NCBI GenBank assembly: GCA_021186555.1
Contig: JAJKFL010000004.1
Location: forward strand, 8,484,001 to 8,548,000
Direction of reading: 5' to 3'
DNA: 64,000 bases
From: Reticulitermes speratus
Lineage: Eukaryota > Arthropoda > Insecta > Blattodea > Rhinotermitidae
A program made the translations under genes and the position numbers. The notes below the pieces were generated by a model that saw only the letters and a program-made list of their open reading frames with translations, was not told the origin of the DNA and searched no databases. Positions 1-10,130 of this stretch are shown here, piece after piece (the stretch's first letter is position 1; the number at the start of each line of letters is the position of its first letter).

Positions 1-29
1 CGATAGTCTTTGCTTATTTATGTAAAACC

Positions 30-191
30 AACCATTTATAACTGAACATTATACGTAAAGATTCAGTTCTTGCCTCACAAGAACAGGGCGTGCTTACATT
101 AGAAAGATCACTTAGTCAATTGTGTATAGGGAAAGGAGCGTTATTTATTGCAACTGCGATAGAAAGAGAACGTTTGGGCAAAATTCAGAGT
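30..191 (+). repeat. Dispersed repeat R1, 5' part
   Basis: A stretch with the phrases CAGTTCTTGCCTCACA, AGTTATGTGTAGGGAA-like and CAAAATTCAGAG that recurs near 27780-27900, 51015-51210 and 58025-58160. Family class is not recognised. The continuation after the inserted MITE-A is near 700-780. No coding signal. Confidence 0.5.
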
Positions 192-594
192 TTTTAGGCG
201 CGTTCGCGAAGTTGCAAAAGGCGACTATTATCTTCGTCATGTCTGTCTGTCCGTGCGTCCGTCTGCATGGAACAACTCGGCTCTCACTGGACGGATTTTC
301 ATGAAATTTCATATTTATTTAAGTTTAATTAAAATCGGATAAGAATAACGGGTACTTTACATGAAGACCTATGTACATTTATGATAATATCTCGCTGAAT
401 TCTTCTTAGAATGAGAAATGTTTCAGACAAAAGTTGTAGAGAAAATCAAAACACACATTTTATGTTCAATACATATTTATCCGAAAATCGTGCCGTTTAT
501 GAGATAACGTGGGAAAAATATGGTAGAGCAGGACAGGCCACAGACGACAATATAATGCGGCGCATGCGTTACGCGAACGCGCCTCAATGTTACG
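192..594 (+). mobile_element. MITE-A copy 1 (non-autonomous DNA transposon)
   Basis: Begins TTTTAGGCGCGTTCGCG and ends with the inverted form CGCGAACGCGCCTCAATG, so AGGCGCGTTCGCG is a terminal inverted repeat. Other copies lie at 17714-18211, 24627-25113, 41854-42362 and 55465-55990. This copy is shorter because the stretch that follows GCATGCG in the others is missing. The two small open frames inside it are not conserved across copies. Superfamily is not assigned because no clear TSD is visible. Confidence 0.75.
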
Positions 595-999
595 TTATAC
601 GTACTTTGTCTGTCTTGTTACGTGTGGTACACACATTGACCACCAAGCGGTGCATGCTTTATAGAGGTACAGTCGTTATTTATTTAACAGTTTCAGGAAG
701 CACATAAATACTCTTCGCACAAAAAATTCAGAGCTCTCAGTTTTCAATCTGGCTGTTCGTATATAAACCGCCAGTGTTTATAGAGTTGTCACCTTTCCAT
801 GTTCTCAGATCAGAATATCTGATATTTTGCACAGAAACCGAGAAACAACGAAACAACGAAGCCGACAGTAGACCAACTAACTAAGCAGTGCGGTGTCTAA
901 TTTTCATTTACTTTTCATAATGATGATTTGCAGCCCACATTTAAATATCGTTTTGTAAAAAACAGGATGAATTGGGAGCTAACGTTTATATCAGGCAAG
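595..999. other. Unassigned, includes R1 remainder
   Basis: About 700-780 matches the downstream part of repeat R1. The rest shows no open frame of note, no tRNA-like boxes and no inverted repeat that I can see. Confidence 0.4.
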
Positions 1000-1290
1000 T
1001 CTCTTGGGGACCCTGATTAGTCTTCATAGTGGAAGGTCCGGGATTCGAATCTCGGCAGATGTGAGAGATTTTTCTCTTCTCCAAAACGTCTATACCGGCT
1101 GTGGGTCCTACCCAGCCACCTAGTCTTTGGATACCGGAGTTCTTTCCCAGTGGTAAAACGGCCGGGCCGTGATGCTGAGCACTAACCTCCAATAACTGGC
1201 GAGGTTCAGAATGCGTGGAGCTGTACATATGCTCACTCTGTATGGCTTCATGACATGGACAGGGACAACTTTACCTTTTTTTAAATAACA
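1000..1290 (+). mobile_element. SINE2, degenerate copy
   Basis: Contains a tRNA-like B box (GGGATTCGAATCTCG) followed by the SINE2 body: GTGAGAGATTTTTCTC, a TACCCAGCC segment, TTCCCAGTGGTAAAACGG, and the terminal part with CTCACTCTGTATGGC and CTTTACC. Body order matches the better copies at 51285-51565 and 61690-61970. It is diverged, so it is probably old. Confidence 0.75.
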
Positions 1291-2033
1291 TCTATGCTTT
1301 ACGCAGTGTTTGTAAATTTTGTAGACAATATTTGAGGTAAATATATCAGAGTGCTCTTTGGGGTCCCTTGAATTTCTCCGAACTCGGAAGGTTAATTTAG
1401 CTAGCTGTTCTCGAATCAGTTAACCCCTCGGTAGGCGCTTTTTCGTGAGCAGTTATGTTTAGATATACCGTGCACCATATACCTGTAGTTACTCAATATA
1501 ACCTTTCGTGCGTTGGGCTTAGTAGTGTCTGACATAGCATGAGTTGCGTCCACATTTAGACAGGATAATTTTACAATTCCAGTGTCTGGGTGTGATTTCG
1601 ACAGATATTCATCTATTGACTTACAGGTTACGGCCCTTGCAGGATACTGTAAAGTCACAATTTCTCTAAATATCCACGCACTGAACTTGAGGAAAAGTTC
1701 TTGAAAGACGGATGCTGCTACGTAACTTTTTGTTGCAAAGGTCGTGCTGCAATACCGACAGAAGCATATGTATTTCTCGCTCGATTCGTAACGACAGATT
1801 GTTTTCATTAATCACTGCCACCTGGCGTACGTGTCCGTAACTGTAAGGACAGCTTGTTAAATGGGGACAGAATAACGACAGAATTTAAACTGTTAGGCTA
1901 TATACCTATATATTGTACTGAACGTAACAGTGCCTTATATAATGTGGCAGTACCTTCATGTTACGCCACTGTTTATAGTTTATGTAATGTGTCTGCTTAG
2001 CTTTTGATTGCCGCTATCTGTCGCCCTGGACTT
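1291..2033. other. Mostly unassigned; contains repeat R2 (reverse)
   Basis: About 1700-1885, read in reverse, aligns by eye with 36176-36360. Shared landmarks are TTATTCTGTCCCC, GTACGCCAGGTGGC and CGGTATTGCAGC. A 130-codon minus-strand open frame (1416-1808) overlaps it; its product resembles nothing I know and I do not call it a gene. Confidence 0.45.
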
Positions 2034-2532
2034 ATGTCACTGTCCCATGACCCATTGTGGCGCCCAGTAAGTTATGTCACTGTCCCATGACCCATTTTGG
2101 CGCCCAGTAAGTTATGTCACTGTCTCATGACCCATTTTGGCGCCCAGTAAGTTATGTCACTGTCCCATGACCCATTTTGGCGCCCAGTAAGTTATGCCAG
2201 TCCCATGACGCATTTTGGCGCCCAGTAAGTTATGTCACTGTCCCATGACCCATTTTGGCGCCCAGTAAGTTATGCCAGTCCCATGACGCATTTTGGCGCC
2301 CAGTAAGTTATGTCACTGTCCCATGACCCATTTTGGCGCCCAGTAAGTTATGCCAGTCCCATGACCCATTTTGGCGCCCAGTAAGTTATGCCAGTCCCAT
2401 GACGCATTTTGGCGCCCAGTAAGTTATGTCACTGTCCCATGACCCATTTTGGCGCCCAGTAAGTTATGTCACTGTCCCATGACCCATTTTGGCGCCCAGT
2501 AAGTTATGCCAGTCCCATAACGCATTTTGGGG
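2034..2532 (+). repeat. 40-bp minisatellite, about 13 copies
   Basis: Tandem array of a unit containing ACTGTCCCATGACCCATTTT and GGCGCCCAGTAAGTTATG. Two unit lengths alternate irregularly: 40 bp with TGTCACTGTCCC, and 38 bp with TGCCAGTCCC. The last unit is diverged (CCCAATAA). Mixing of the two variants along the array points to local unequal exchange. Confidence 0.95.
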
Positions 2533-3039
2533 CCCAATAACCTTTCTCAAATTGCCTTTTAGATTTTCGTTTCCAGTTTGTGTTTCAGCGATCTTGGGGT
2601 TTAACGGTCATGGGGTTTACTGGTTCTGTTGTATTTAGTCTTTAGATGTATCCATATTATTTGTGAGGCTATTCCGTGTCTTTTACTTTTAGTCGTGTCG
2701 TGACTGTAGTCCAAGATTTGTCTCTGCGTTTGCGTGTTCGTTTCATTTCGTTTTCCACGCATCCGTGTCCCTCACATCTCGATGTGCTGTTGCATTAAAG
2801 TATGTCTCAAAGAAGTAAACATTATGTGTGTGATAAGATTACCGTCTACTGAGATGTTGCACCACATAGTATGGTAAAACTCTGTCGACGTTTCGCGAGA
2901 AACTGCTGCCTCAATCTTCAGCGCGCAGTAGTAGTGATACATAAGACATTGAAGCCAGATATTATCACTGTCCGCGTTGGAAACGAACCCCTGTCTTCTG
3001 GTACGAAGCTACTTTGCTGATTTAGTATACCCTTAGTTT
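2533..3039. other. Unassigned; includes a hammerhead-like motif
   Basis: No gene-like signal. About 2860-3000 may be an inverted-arm element of the type described at 35455-35634: the left part has a core read on the minus strand and the right part has the half motif TTGGAAACGAAC. Confidence 0.4.
2884..2926 (-). ncRNA. Hammerhead-like core, decayed
   Basis: Read on the minus strand: CTGAAGA, a hairpin region beginning TTGAGGCAGCAG and ending CTCG, then CGAAACGTCGAC. The core elements CUGANGA and GAAA and a palindromic ACGU followed by C are present, but stem II is weak and no stem I is evident. Probably a decayed member of the set. Confidence 0.4.
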
Positions 3040-4052
3040 TTATGTATGTATGTATGTATGTATATATGTATGCATGTTTGTATTATGTATGTAATATATG
3101 CATGTATGTATGTATATATACGCACGTATGTATGTATATGTACGTACGTATGCATGTATGTATTATGTATGTATGTAATGTATGTATGTATGTATGTACG
3201 TATATGTACGTATTTATGTATGTATGTATGAATGTATTATGTATGTAATGTATGCATGTACGTACGTATGTATGTATATGTACGTACGTGTGTATGTATG
3301 TATGTATGTAATGTATGCATGTATATGTACGTACGTATGTATTTATATGTACGTACGTGTGTATGTATGTATGTAATGTATGCATGTATATGTACGTAAG
3401 TATGTATGTATATGTACGTATGTATGTATGTATGTATAATGTACATGTATATGTATGTAGTATGTATGTATAGTGTACGTAGTATGTATGTATATGTACG
3501 TACGTTGTATGTATGTATGTATGTTATGTATGTATGTATATGTACGTACGTTAGTGTATGTATGTATGTATGTATGTAATGTATGCATGTATATGTACGT
3601 AAGTATGTATGTATATGTACGTATGTATGTATGTTATGTATATGTACGTATGTATGTATGTATGTATATGTACGTACGTATGTATGTATATGTACGTATG
3701 TGTATGTATGTATGTATGTATGTATGTATGTATGTATATGTACGTATGTATGTATATGTATATGTACGTATGTATGTATGTATATGTAACGTATGTATGT
3801 ATGTATATGTACGTATGATATGTATGTATATGTACGTATGTATGTATGTATATGTACGTATGTATGTATGTATGTATATGTACGTACGTATGTATGTATA
3901 ATGTACGTAGTGTGTATGTATGTATGTAGTAGTAATGTACGTACGTGTGATGTATGATGTATGATGTAATGTATGCATGTTAGTACGTACTAGTACGTAT
4001 GTATGTATGTAGTAATGTACGTAGTATGTATAGTACGTACGTATGTATGTAT
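3040..4052 (+). repeat. TATG/TACG tetranucleotide microsatellite, about 1 kb
   Basis: Continuous GTAT-type tetranucleotide repeat in which TATGTATG runs alternate with TATATGTACGTACG blocks. Interruptions such as ATTATGTATGTAATG break the phase. All overlapping open frames on both strands consist of repeated Met/Tyr/Val/Cys or His/Thr/Tyr and are artefacts of the repeat. Confidence 0.97.
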
Positions 4053-4857
4053 GTGAGATTTTATGTTCTCAAAGCGGTACTTGCGGTCAGTATTGTCTTG
4101 TGCAAAGCGACTTTTCTTAGTCTGGTATAAAGGAACAGACGTTTCAGAACACACTGCGACTCATGTGATGTACCGCCCGTTTTCCCCTTAACAAAAATGA
4201 TTAATTTTTTCGCACGCTGCAGCTGTATCTTACAAATAATTCTCATAAACAGGGATTATTTTCCTATACGTTATTAACTGGCTGTCTTTGTAATGGAGAC
4301 GCATGGTACTTTCTTAGAGGCAGTAACTGAATTCCCAAACACTATTTAGGTGAGCTTCCTGCTTCAGAATGTTATTCGCTGGGTGCAATTAGAAATGAAA
4401 TAACCAGCACTGAAACGAATCTAGGTGCAACGCCTTAAATCTGGTTACTCGAATCTTATTATTGACGGCAGTAAATGGTAATTCCACTCAACAAAAGCTG
4501 CTCTAACACTTCACTTAATAATTCATTAAGCCCAGTCCGGAAATAATTTTTCGCGTACAATGAACCGGTGTCCGCAGTGTTCTGAACACATGCTGTCTTT
4601 ATATAGCGCGATGGTGCTTCAGGGATATCGATTGTGACGCTTCTGCTGTAATTTGCATGGATAAGTTCAGAGCCACCAATATTGGGCGTTCCTAGTGATG
4701 ACGCAACGACAGTGTTGTAGCGATAACACAGTTTGGCGTGCAGTTACATGCTGACTCAACAGCCTAGTGGCCAGTTCCAAAGACAGCACAGTTACAAGGA
4801 GACGACAACAAATGAAGACTGAGTAAAGCCAGAATGAAAGGGAAAATATAGACTCAC
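4053..4857. other. Unassigned
   Basis: No convincing coding potential, tRNA-like boxes or repeats recognised elsewhere in the window. Ends at the TSD of the SINE1 copy that follows. Confidence 0.5.
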
Positions 4858-4870
4858 AGTTAATGTAATT

Positions 4871-5312
4871 GCCGATCCCAGTGGCCGTGCGGTCTAAGGC
4901 GTGGGTCTACGGCCGCTCACTTACTAGGATTGTGGGTTCGAATGCCGCTCGCTTACTAGGATCGTGGGTTCGAATCCCACCGGGGGCATGGATGTTTGTG
5001 TTGTGTTTGTTGTATAAGGACGGTAGCATGGAACGTAAAGTGACATGAAGGACGAAAGGATTTAAACAGTTCAAAAATGGATCAAAGGGGAAAAACCCCG
5101 GACAGGCAAAAAAAAAAGAAAACCCCTAGGGCATGGATGTCTGTCTGTTGTGAGTGTTGTGTGTTGTCAGGTAGAGGTCTCTGCGACGGGCTGATCACTC
5201 GTCCAGAGGAGTCCTACCGAGTGTGGTGTGTCTAAAAAGTGTGTGATCACGAAACCTCGAACAACGAGGAGGCCTAGGCCCCATCAGGGCTGTTGAGCCA
5301 TAGGAAAAATAA
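4871..5312 (+). mobile_element. Composite SINE1 (head + body A + body B)
   Basis: Flanked by AGTTAATGTAATT (4858-4870) and AGTTAATTTAATT (5313-5325), a 12/13 TSD. The tRNA-like head has an A-box-like TGGCCGTGCGG and two B boxes (GGTTCGAATGCC and GGTTCGAATCCC), an internal duplication. Body A runs from GCATGGATGTTTGTGTTG to an internal A-run near 5107-5120. Body B then starts again with GGGCATGGATGTCTGTCTG and runs to the 3' tail GGGCTGTTGAGCCATAGG. Two bodies in one inserted unit is unusual. Confidence 0.88.
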
Positions 5313-5480
5313 AGTTAATTTAATTATAAAAGTCAAAGTTAAAATCTTGAAGTTAATGCGTGCTTTTCGCGACTTTGCGAACTCGTCTAAATGATTGTAC
5401 GTGATTGTAATAAATATATGTTACCTCTGATAATGATGGCAAAAACAATAATGATAATTACTGTTCGTAACAAGTTCAGA

Positions 5481-5741
5481 GTCGATCCCAGTGGCCGCGC
5501 GGTCAAAGGCGTCGGTCTACGGCCGCTCGCTTACTAGGATCGTGGGTTCGTATCCCACCGGGGGCATGGATGTCTGTCTGTTGTGAGTGTTGTGTGTTGT
5601 CAGGTAGAGGTCTCTGCGACGGGCTGGTCCCTCGTCCAGAGGAGTCCTACCGACTGTGGTGTGTCTAATGTGTGTGATCGTGAAGCCTCGAAAAATGAGG
5701 CCTAGGCCCCGAAGGGGCTGTCGAGCCATAGGGGGGAAAAA
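5481..5741 (+). mobile_element. SINE1, simple form (head + body B)
   Basis: tRNA-like head with TGGCCGCGCGG and a B box (GGTTCGTATCCC), body B with CAGGTAGAGGTCTCTGCGAC and CCAGAGGAGTCCTACCGA, tail GGGGCTGTCGAGCCATAG plus A-run. Exact 9-bp TSD AAGTTCAGA at 5472-5480 and 5742-5750, indicating LINE-type retroposition. Confidence 0.92.
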
Positions 5742-5979
5742 AAGTTCAGAAACTACGCATACCGTAACAATTCCGGCATCTTCGCTTTACCCTTGACTCT
5801 GCAGTTTCAGTCTGTGAAAATGTTGTGGTGCACAAAAGAATATAAAGTCTGCTCTGTTTCAAGTCAACTGTAAGATTTATACATCGTGTGCTGGACGTAA
5901 ACTGTGTGTTTCTTTTGTCTCAGCAATTTCGAAAGAGTAGTATAACACAAACCGAGTTAGTGGGCCCACATACAAACTA

Positions 5980-6164
5980 CAGTCGACCTCGGTTATAACG
6001 TCAAGAAGGGGACTGAATATTTTGTGTCGTTATAAACGAGTGTTGTTATAACAGAAGAGTATAATGTTATGGTTAACAGTGAGGAATTAATTGGTACCAC
6101 AGAATATCTGACGTTATAGACGAGGTGTCGCGTAAACCGATGTCGTTATAACCGGGTTTAACTG
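5980..6164. mobile_element. pogo/Tigger-like MITE
   Basis: Ends are CAGTCGACCTCGGTTATAAC and, inverted, CAGTTAAACCCGGTTATAAC, flanked on both sides by TA (5978-5979, 6165-6166). The GGTTATAACG terminus and TA duplication are typical of pogo/Tigger-type Tc1/mariner elements. At 185 bp there is no room for a transposase. Confidence 0.8.
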
Positions 6165-6389
6165 TATTTAGTGATGTATGATCGACATGAGCGAAAGCAC
6201 GACCCTGGGGTCTTCGTGCAAAGTTTTCATTAAAATGTCTGATATAAATGAACATTGAATTGACTCGATAGTTTATAAAATTTTCCAATTGAATTAAAGT
6301 CGGTGAATATAGTAGGTGAGATCAGAAACTACCAACAAAATTGTCTTCAGCGCGTAAACAGAAGGAAAACAACCGCCTACCAAAACTAG

Positions 6390-6545
6390 CACTACAGTAT
6401 TAACCCCATGGAAAAAGGGACATAGGCCGCCTAAGAAGAAGATGGAGACAACAGGATTATCTGAAAGCGAAGTAGTTACATAGGACAGGACTTACAGCCC
6501 TAAACCTATAACGTTCATGATGATAATGATGAATTAAAGTCGGTT
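6390..6545 (+). pseudogene. LINE-C 3' end fragment
   Basis: Forward translation, allowing frameshifts, gives a GRPKKRWR-type motif followed by residues resembling LHRTGLTALNL, the usual C-terminus of one insect non-LTR reverse transcriptase family, then an ATGATGATAATGATGA tail. Short, frameshifted and non-functional. A longer relic of a related element is at 13820-14190. Confidence 0.6.
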
Positions 6546-7025
6546 TATCCTTTCTGGAGTTGTGTAATGCGTACAGACGGAAGGAGCATTTTCAATAGTC
6601 ACTCTGCAGGGTTGCGAACACGCTTAAAAACGAATTTGCAGCTTATAAAGAACGCGACAGAATGAAGATGTCAAAACTGACAAAAACTGACAGCCGACAG
6701 TAAATTGTGATTGAATGGCAGACGCTGTCATTTTGAAACATAACCGACGTATCTTCCCTTAATTTCAGTTGTTCATTTTGATATGCACCGCGTCCCCACC
6801 TAACCACCGTACGTGTTCACATCTGCGTACCTAATTCCGACAATCCACTTTGTTCATCGACTTGTAATATGAATTCCCATACCAGACAAAGGTGTTATTA
6901 ATAGGTTCAATTTGAACTCACTGGCCAAAGTTGTTTTCATTTTGTTGACATATTTCATCAGTTTTAGATTACGACGGATTTAACATAAAATTTTATTATA
7001 TTCACGAGTTTGTATTGTGAAGATG
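6546..7025. other. Unassigned
   Basis: AT-rich sequence with no open frame or repeat that I can identify. Confidence 0.5.
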
Positions 7026-7027
7026 AT

Positions 7028-7250
7028 CAGGGGTTAGTGTAGCGGTAGTGATCTAAGACTTGTGTTCGGGACGTACCGGGTTCGAATCTCGTTCTCATTT
7101 CCGTCTGTATTGAAGACACATGATTGCCCTTAATGTGTATAGGTGAATGCTAGGAGAGGACCTTAAAGTAGACCACGATTCTTTCTTTCCACGTGCGAAA
7201 TATCGCCGACAAAGAATCAATCAACTGTTAATCAATCATTAAAGACCCTC
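7028..7250 (+). mobile_element. SINE3
   Basis: tRNA-like head GGGGTTAGTGTAGCGGTAGT (A-box region) and B box GGGTTCGAATCTC, then a body with ACCTTAAAGTAGACCACGAT and an AATC-type tail. Related degenerate copies are at 9940-10130 and 46700-46930, sharing the GGACCTTAA..CCACGATC segment. Confidence 0.7.
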
Positions 7251-7277
7251 CTTCTTCTCCAGCGATTTATCAGTGTC

Positions 7278-7457
7278 GTTTTTCTTCCAATGGCGCAACA
7301 GCCCCTAATGAGCCAGGGCCTCCTCATTATCGAGGCTTCACGATCACACTCAGAAACACACTTGGTAGGACTCCTCTGGACGAGTGATCAGCCCGACGCA
7401 GAGACCTCTACCTGACAACACAAATACTCACAAGAGACAGACATCCATGCCCCCGGC

Positions 7458-7493
<36 letters not shown>

Positions 7494-7832
7494 CCTCCTT
7501 TTCTTTTCCAATTTTTGTACTGTTTAATCCTTTTTGTCCTTCATGCCACTTATGTTCCATACTACTGTCCGTACAACAACACAACACAAACATCCATGCC
7601 CCCGGTGTTTTTTTTTTTTTTTTTTTTTGCCTCTCCGGGGTTTTTCCCCTTTGATACATTTTTGTACTGTTTAAATCCTTTTCGTCCTTCATGTCACTTT
7701 ACGGTCCATATTACCGTCCTTATACAACAAACACAACACAAACATCCATGCCCCCGGTGGGATTCGAACCCACAATCCCAGCAAGCGAGCAGCCGCAGAC
7801 CCACGCCTTAGACCGCACGGCCACTGGGATCG
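7278..7832 (-). mobile_element. Composite SINE1 (head + body A + body A + body B)
   Basis: On the minus strand a tRNA-like head (B box GGTTCGAATCCC near 7760) is followed by body A to an A-run (7608-7628), then the junction CACCGGGGGCATGGATGT and a second body A to a long A-run (7460-7493), then GCCGGGGGCATGGATGT and body B ending at GGGGCTGTTGCGCCATTGG. Flanks TTTATCAGTGTC (7266-7277) and TCTGCCAGTGTC (7833-7844) match 9/12, suggesting one insertion of the whole unit. Each module restarts at the same CCGGGGGCATGGATGT site just after an A-run. Confidence 0.85.
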
Positions 7833-8337
7833 TCTGCCAGTGTCTTACCTTTGTGAATTCATGGAAAAGTCCTCGGAGCCTGCCTGTGTATCTGAACATG
7901 TCTCGCAAACCATTTAACGGATATAAATTAAATATTATACTGGGCGTCTAAGCTTTGTATTAAAGTGTGAACTTATGTGAACATGCATACGGACTGTTAT
8001 CAGAGGTGGCCAGCCACGAGAGCTTCAAGAGGCTTCAAGAGCCGCAGTTCAGGAGGCAACTTGGGCAAGAGCCACGCTGTAATGAAATAAAACATTTTTC
8101 CCTTGTTTGATTGCTTCTTATTTCTCTTTCATCCAACTAAGTAGGTTAGTTTCAGTTATCAGTCTCCTTTCTTTCTTCAGACAATCTTTGAAATCACCGT
8201 TCACGGTCAGCCTCCTGTGCATGCAAACTATCTGATTATTTAATGCTTCCATATTCCATGCAGTAAGTTGATTATACAATATTTAATTTAAAAAAATTGT
8301 ACAATCAATGATAAATAATCATTTGTCATTTATGTGT

Positions 8338-8390
8338 GCCCTCCGACATGTTTCGGCCTCTACAAGGCCATCATGAGGGAGGTTGTATAC
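8338..8390 (-). ncRNA. Hammerhead-like motif, one core base changed
   Basis: Minus strand: CCTCC (5' strand of stem I), CTCATGA, stem II GGCC..GGCC with loop TTGTAGA, GAAAC, ATGTC, then GGAGG (3' strand of stem I). All pairing regions are intact (stem I 5 bp, stem II 4 bp), but the core reads CTCATGA rather than CTGATGA, which should abolish activity. Confidence 0.55.
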
Positions 8391-8599
8391 AAAGGAATAC
8401 AAACAGCGAATTCTGTCGGAAGATGTGCATGTTTAGAGTTAAAATACAATATTATCAATTAAAATTGTTAAAACATGTTTAAAATACAAATAAATTGTAA
8501 ATGTTTTGTATTTCTTAACAATATTTTACGTTTTTATTGTCGACAAACTTCTATATCAATCTTTATGTTATTTTCACCGTACATTTTTATTGTATATAA

Positions 8600-8812
8600 T
8601 CTTATTCCGACAAATGTACACTTTATTATGTCCTATTTAAGACATGCTTATGTCAATAAATAGTCGACATGTTTCGAACTGTATCACTTTAGCTGGTGTA
8701 ATGATAAAGAGTCCTGATGATGAACTGATACAGCTCGAAACATGTTGACTATTTATTGACATAAGCGTGTATTAAATAGGACATAATAAAGTGTACATTT
8801 GTCGGAATAAGA
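8600..8812. mobile_element. Inverted-arm element with complete and half hammerhead-like cores
   Basis: Two 87-bp arms (8600-8686 and 8726-8812) are nearly exact inverted copies, starting from CTTATTCCGACAAATGTACA. The right arm region carries a complete core at 8708-8756 (plus strand). The left arm is the mirror copy that begins in the middle of stem II, so it has only the GAAAC side. Spacer about 39 bp. The same layout recurs at 9347-9522, 35455-35634, 43924-44036 and 58160-58347. Confidence 0.7.
8708..8756 (+). ncRNA. Hammerhead-like core
   Basis: AGTC, CTGATGA (8714-8720), stem II GAACTG..CAGCTC with loop ATA and one A-C mismatch, GAAAC (8737-8741), ATGTT, then GACT which pairs with the upstream AGTC. 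ACATGT is self-complementary. UH is present as UU. Core residues are intact apart from an extra U between the conserved GA and stem II, seen in all copies. Confidence 0.5.
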
Positions 8813-8994
8813 CTTTATACTCTATATCAATTTAGTCATCTTCGTTCGAAGGAAGTTCTCCCCGTACTGTCGATTGATATTTCTGCCATGGTGGGCTACT
8901 GTAGGCCTATAGTGCATCAGTAATGTGCGCGAGTAGCGGTGTGTACACCCCTGGTATATTTAACTAAATAAGATAATTTGCTTACCTTGTGAGA

Positions 8995-9240
8995 ACCAAG
9001 TGCCAGGTTAGTGGTGAAGTCTCCACCCAAAGACTGAGAGGATGTGATAATTTGCTGCCTGCACAGGGGTGCGGAGAGATGTTGGAACTGATGATTTGCA
9101 GGGGAAAGCCGAAGAAACTCTGAGATAAACCCGCCCCCGATGCCTCTTTGTCCGCCACGAATCTCACAGGCAGTCACTCGAGACTGAACCTGAAGCCCCG
9201 CGGTGGGAAGCCATAGCCCTGACTGCCTTATTTGTGGCAT
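8995..9240 (-). mobile_element. SINE4-related copy, degenerate
   Basis: Minus-strand sequence TGTGAGATTCGTGGCGGACA followed by AGGCATCGGGGGCGGGTTTA and CTTTCCCCTGC parallels the SINE4 body (GTGAGATTTGTGGTGGACAA..). The tRNA-like head is poorly preserved. Confidence 0.55.
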
Positions 9241-9346
9241 CCACCGGCCCCCGTACATGTATGTGTGTGGTATAAAATTTTAAGACGGGTACGAAGTACT
9301 CTAACCATATGAAAAGCTGACGTTGAGCCTTGCTTTTGGGTTTTAG

Positions 9347-9522
9347 CACCGTGTGGCAGTGAGCTTTGTTACCAATTTTCGGAGGAGTGTGCTGCCTTCA
9401 TCTTCAGGCTCATCTGCAGTCATCTTCAGGCTCATCTGCAGTCATTTTCCAGGGTAGACCGTAAAGAAGGGGACAGCGCATTCGTCTGAAAATTCGGCGA
9501 GACAGCACACTGCCACACGGTG
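9347..9522. mobile_element. Inverted-arm element with hammerhead-like core, decayed
   Basis: Arms begin CACCGTGTGGCAGTG (9347-9361) and end with its inverse (9508-9522). The left arm, read on the minus strand, holds CTGAAGATGAAGGCAGCA.. and CCTCCGAAAATTGG, a decayed core. The right arm has the half motif CTGAAAATTCGGCG. A 21-bp segment with TCATCTTCAGGCTC is duplicated in the spacer. Confidence 0.55.
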
Positions 9523-9549
9523 AAAAAGTCAAAAGCAGTATGAATGTTA

Positions 9550-9704
9550 CAGGTGTTTCATACCAGAGTTAATCAAAATTTGTGAAGTCATTTGGAGAAG
9601 GCTGTGGAATGAACGCGCAGTTATGCACTTTCTGCGACAACGCGCCTGTAACCGCATTGTATTTCGGTAACGACAGGGACACTTGCTGTTCGTGAAACAC
9701 CCTG
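9550..9704. mobile_element. Tc1/mariner-type MITE
   Basis: Termini CAGGTGTTTCAT and, inverted, CAGGGTGTTTCACG, flanked by TA on both sides (9548-9549, 9705-9706). 155 bp, no coding capacity. Confidence 0.7.
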
Positions 9705-9939
9705 TATAAGGCAGCAGGTACGCGAACTTGATTATTAACTTCAGCGTTCGTTGTGATTGACGAGCGGAAGATACACGGCAGCGCGTCTAAATATAAACTC
9801 GATGGGAGAGCTTCCGCGACTATCCAGTGTTGAGGAAATTGAAGCATTTTGCATTGCGCAGCGAGCGACACACACGGCAGCTCGACGACTGGCTGGTCTG
9901 CTGCCACATCGGTTTGTATTATGTGTGCTGAAATAGCGT

Positions 9940-10130
9940 GGCTCCCTACCGAGCGAGTTCGCTCAACTGAAACTTGTTATTCGATACTCCCTGGTTCGAC
10001 TCTCAATCGAGATACGGATTAATAATAAAATCGAGTTTCCGTTGGTATTTCCATTCAGATACCACGACAGTATCTTAAATTAGGCCACGATCTTTTTTTT
10101 TCCCCACGTTCTTTCCAGTTTACCACTTAT
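9940..10130 (+). mobile_element. SINE3-like, degenerate
   Basis: B-box-like TGGTTCGACTCTC, then GGTATTTCCATTCAGATACC and AGGCCACGATC, parallel to the SINE3 body at 46700-46930. Low identity. Confidence 0.45.

Noticed and set aside
2034..2532. Repeat and spacer pattern resembling a CRISPR array
   Set aside because: The whole unit is repeated, with no unique spacers, and the genome is eukaryotic.
3042..3978. Many Met/Tyr/Cys or His/Thr/Tyr frames
   Set aside because: Direct translations of the TATG/TACG microsatellite.
7408..7951. Frames with Lys or Phe runs and PPVGFEPTIPASEQPQTHAL-like peptides
   Set aside because: Translations of SINE1 and its A/T-runs; the same peptide recurs in other SINE1 copies.
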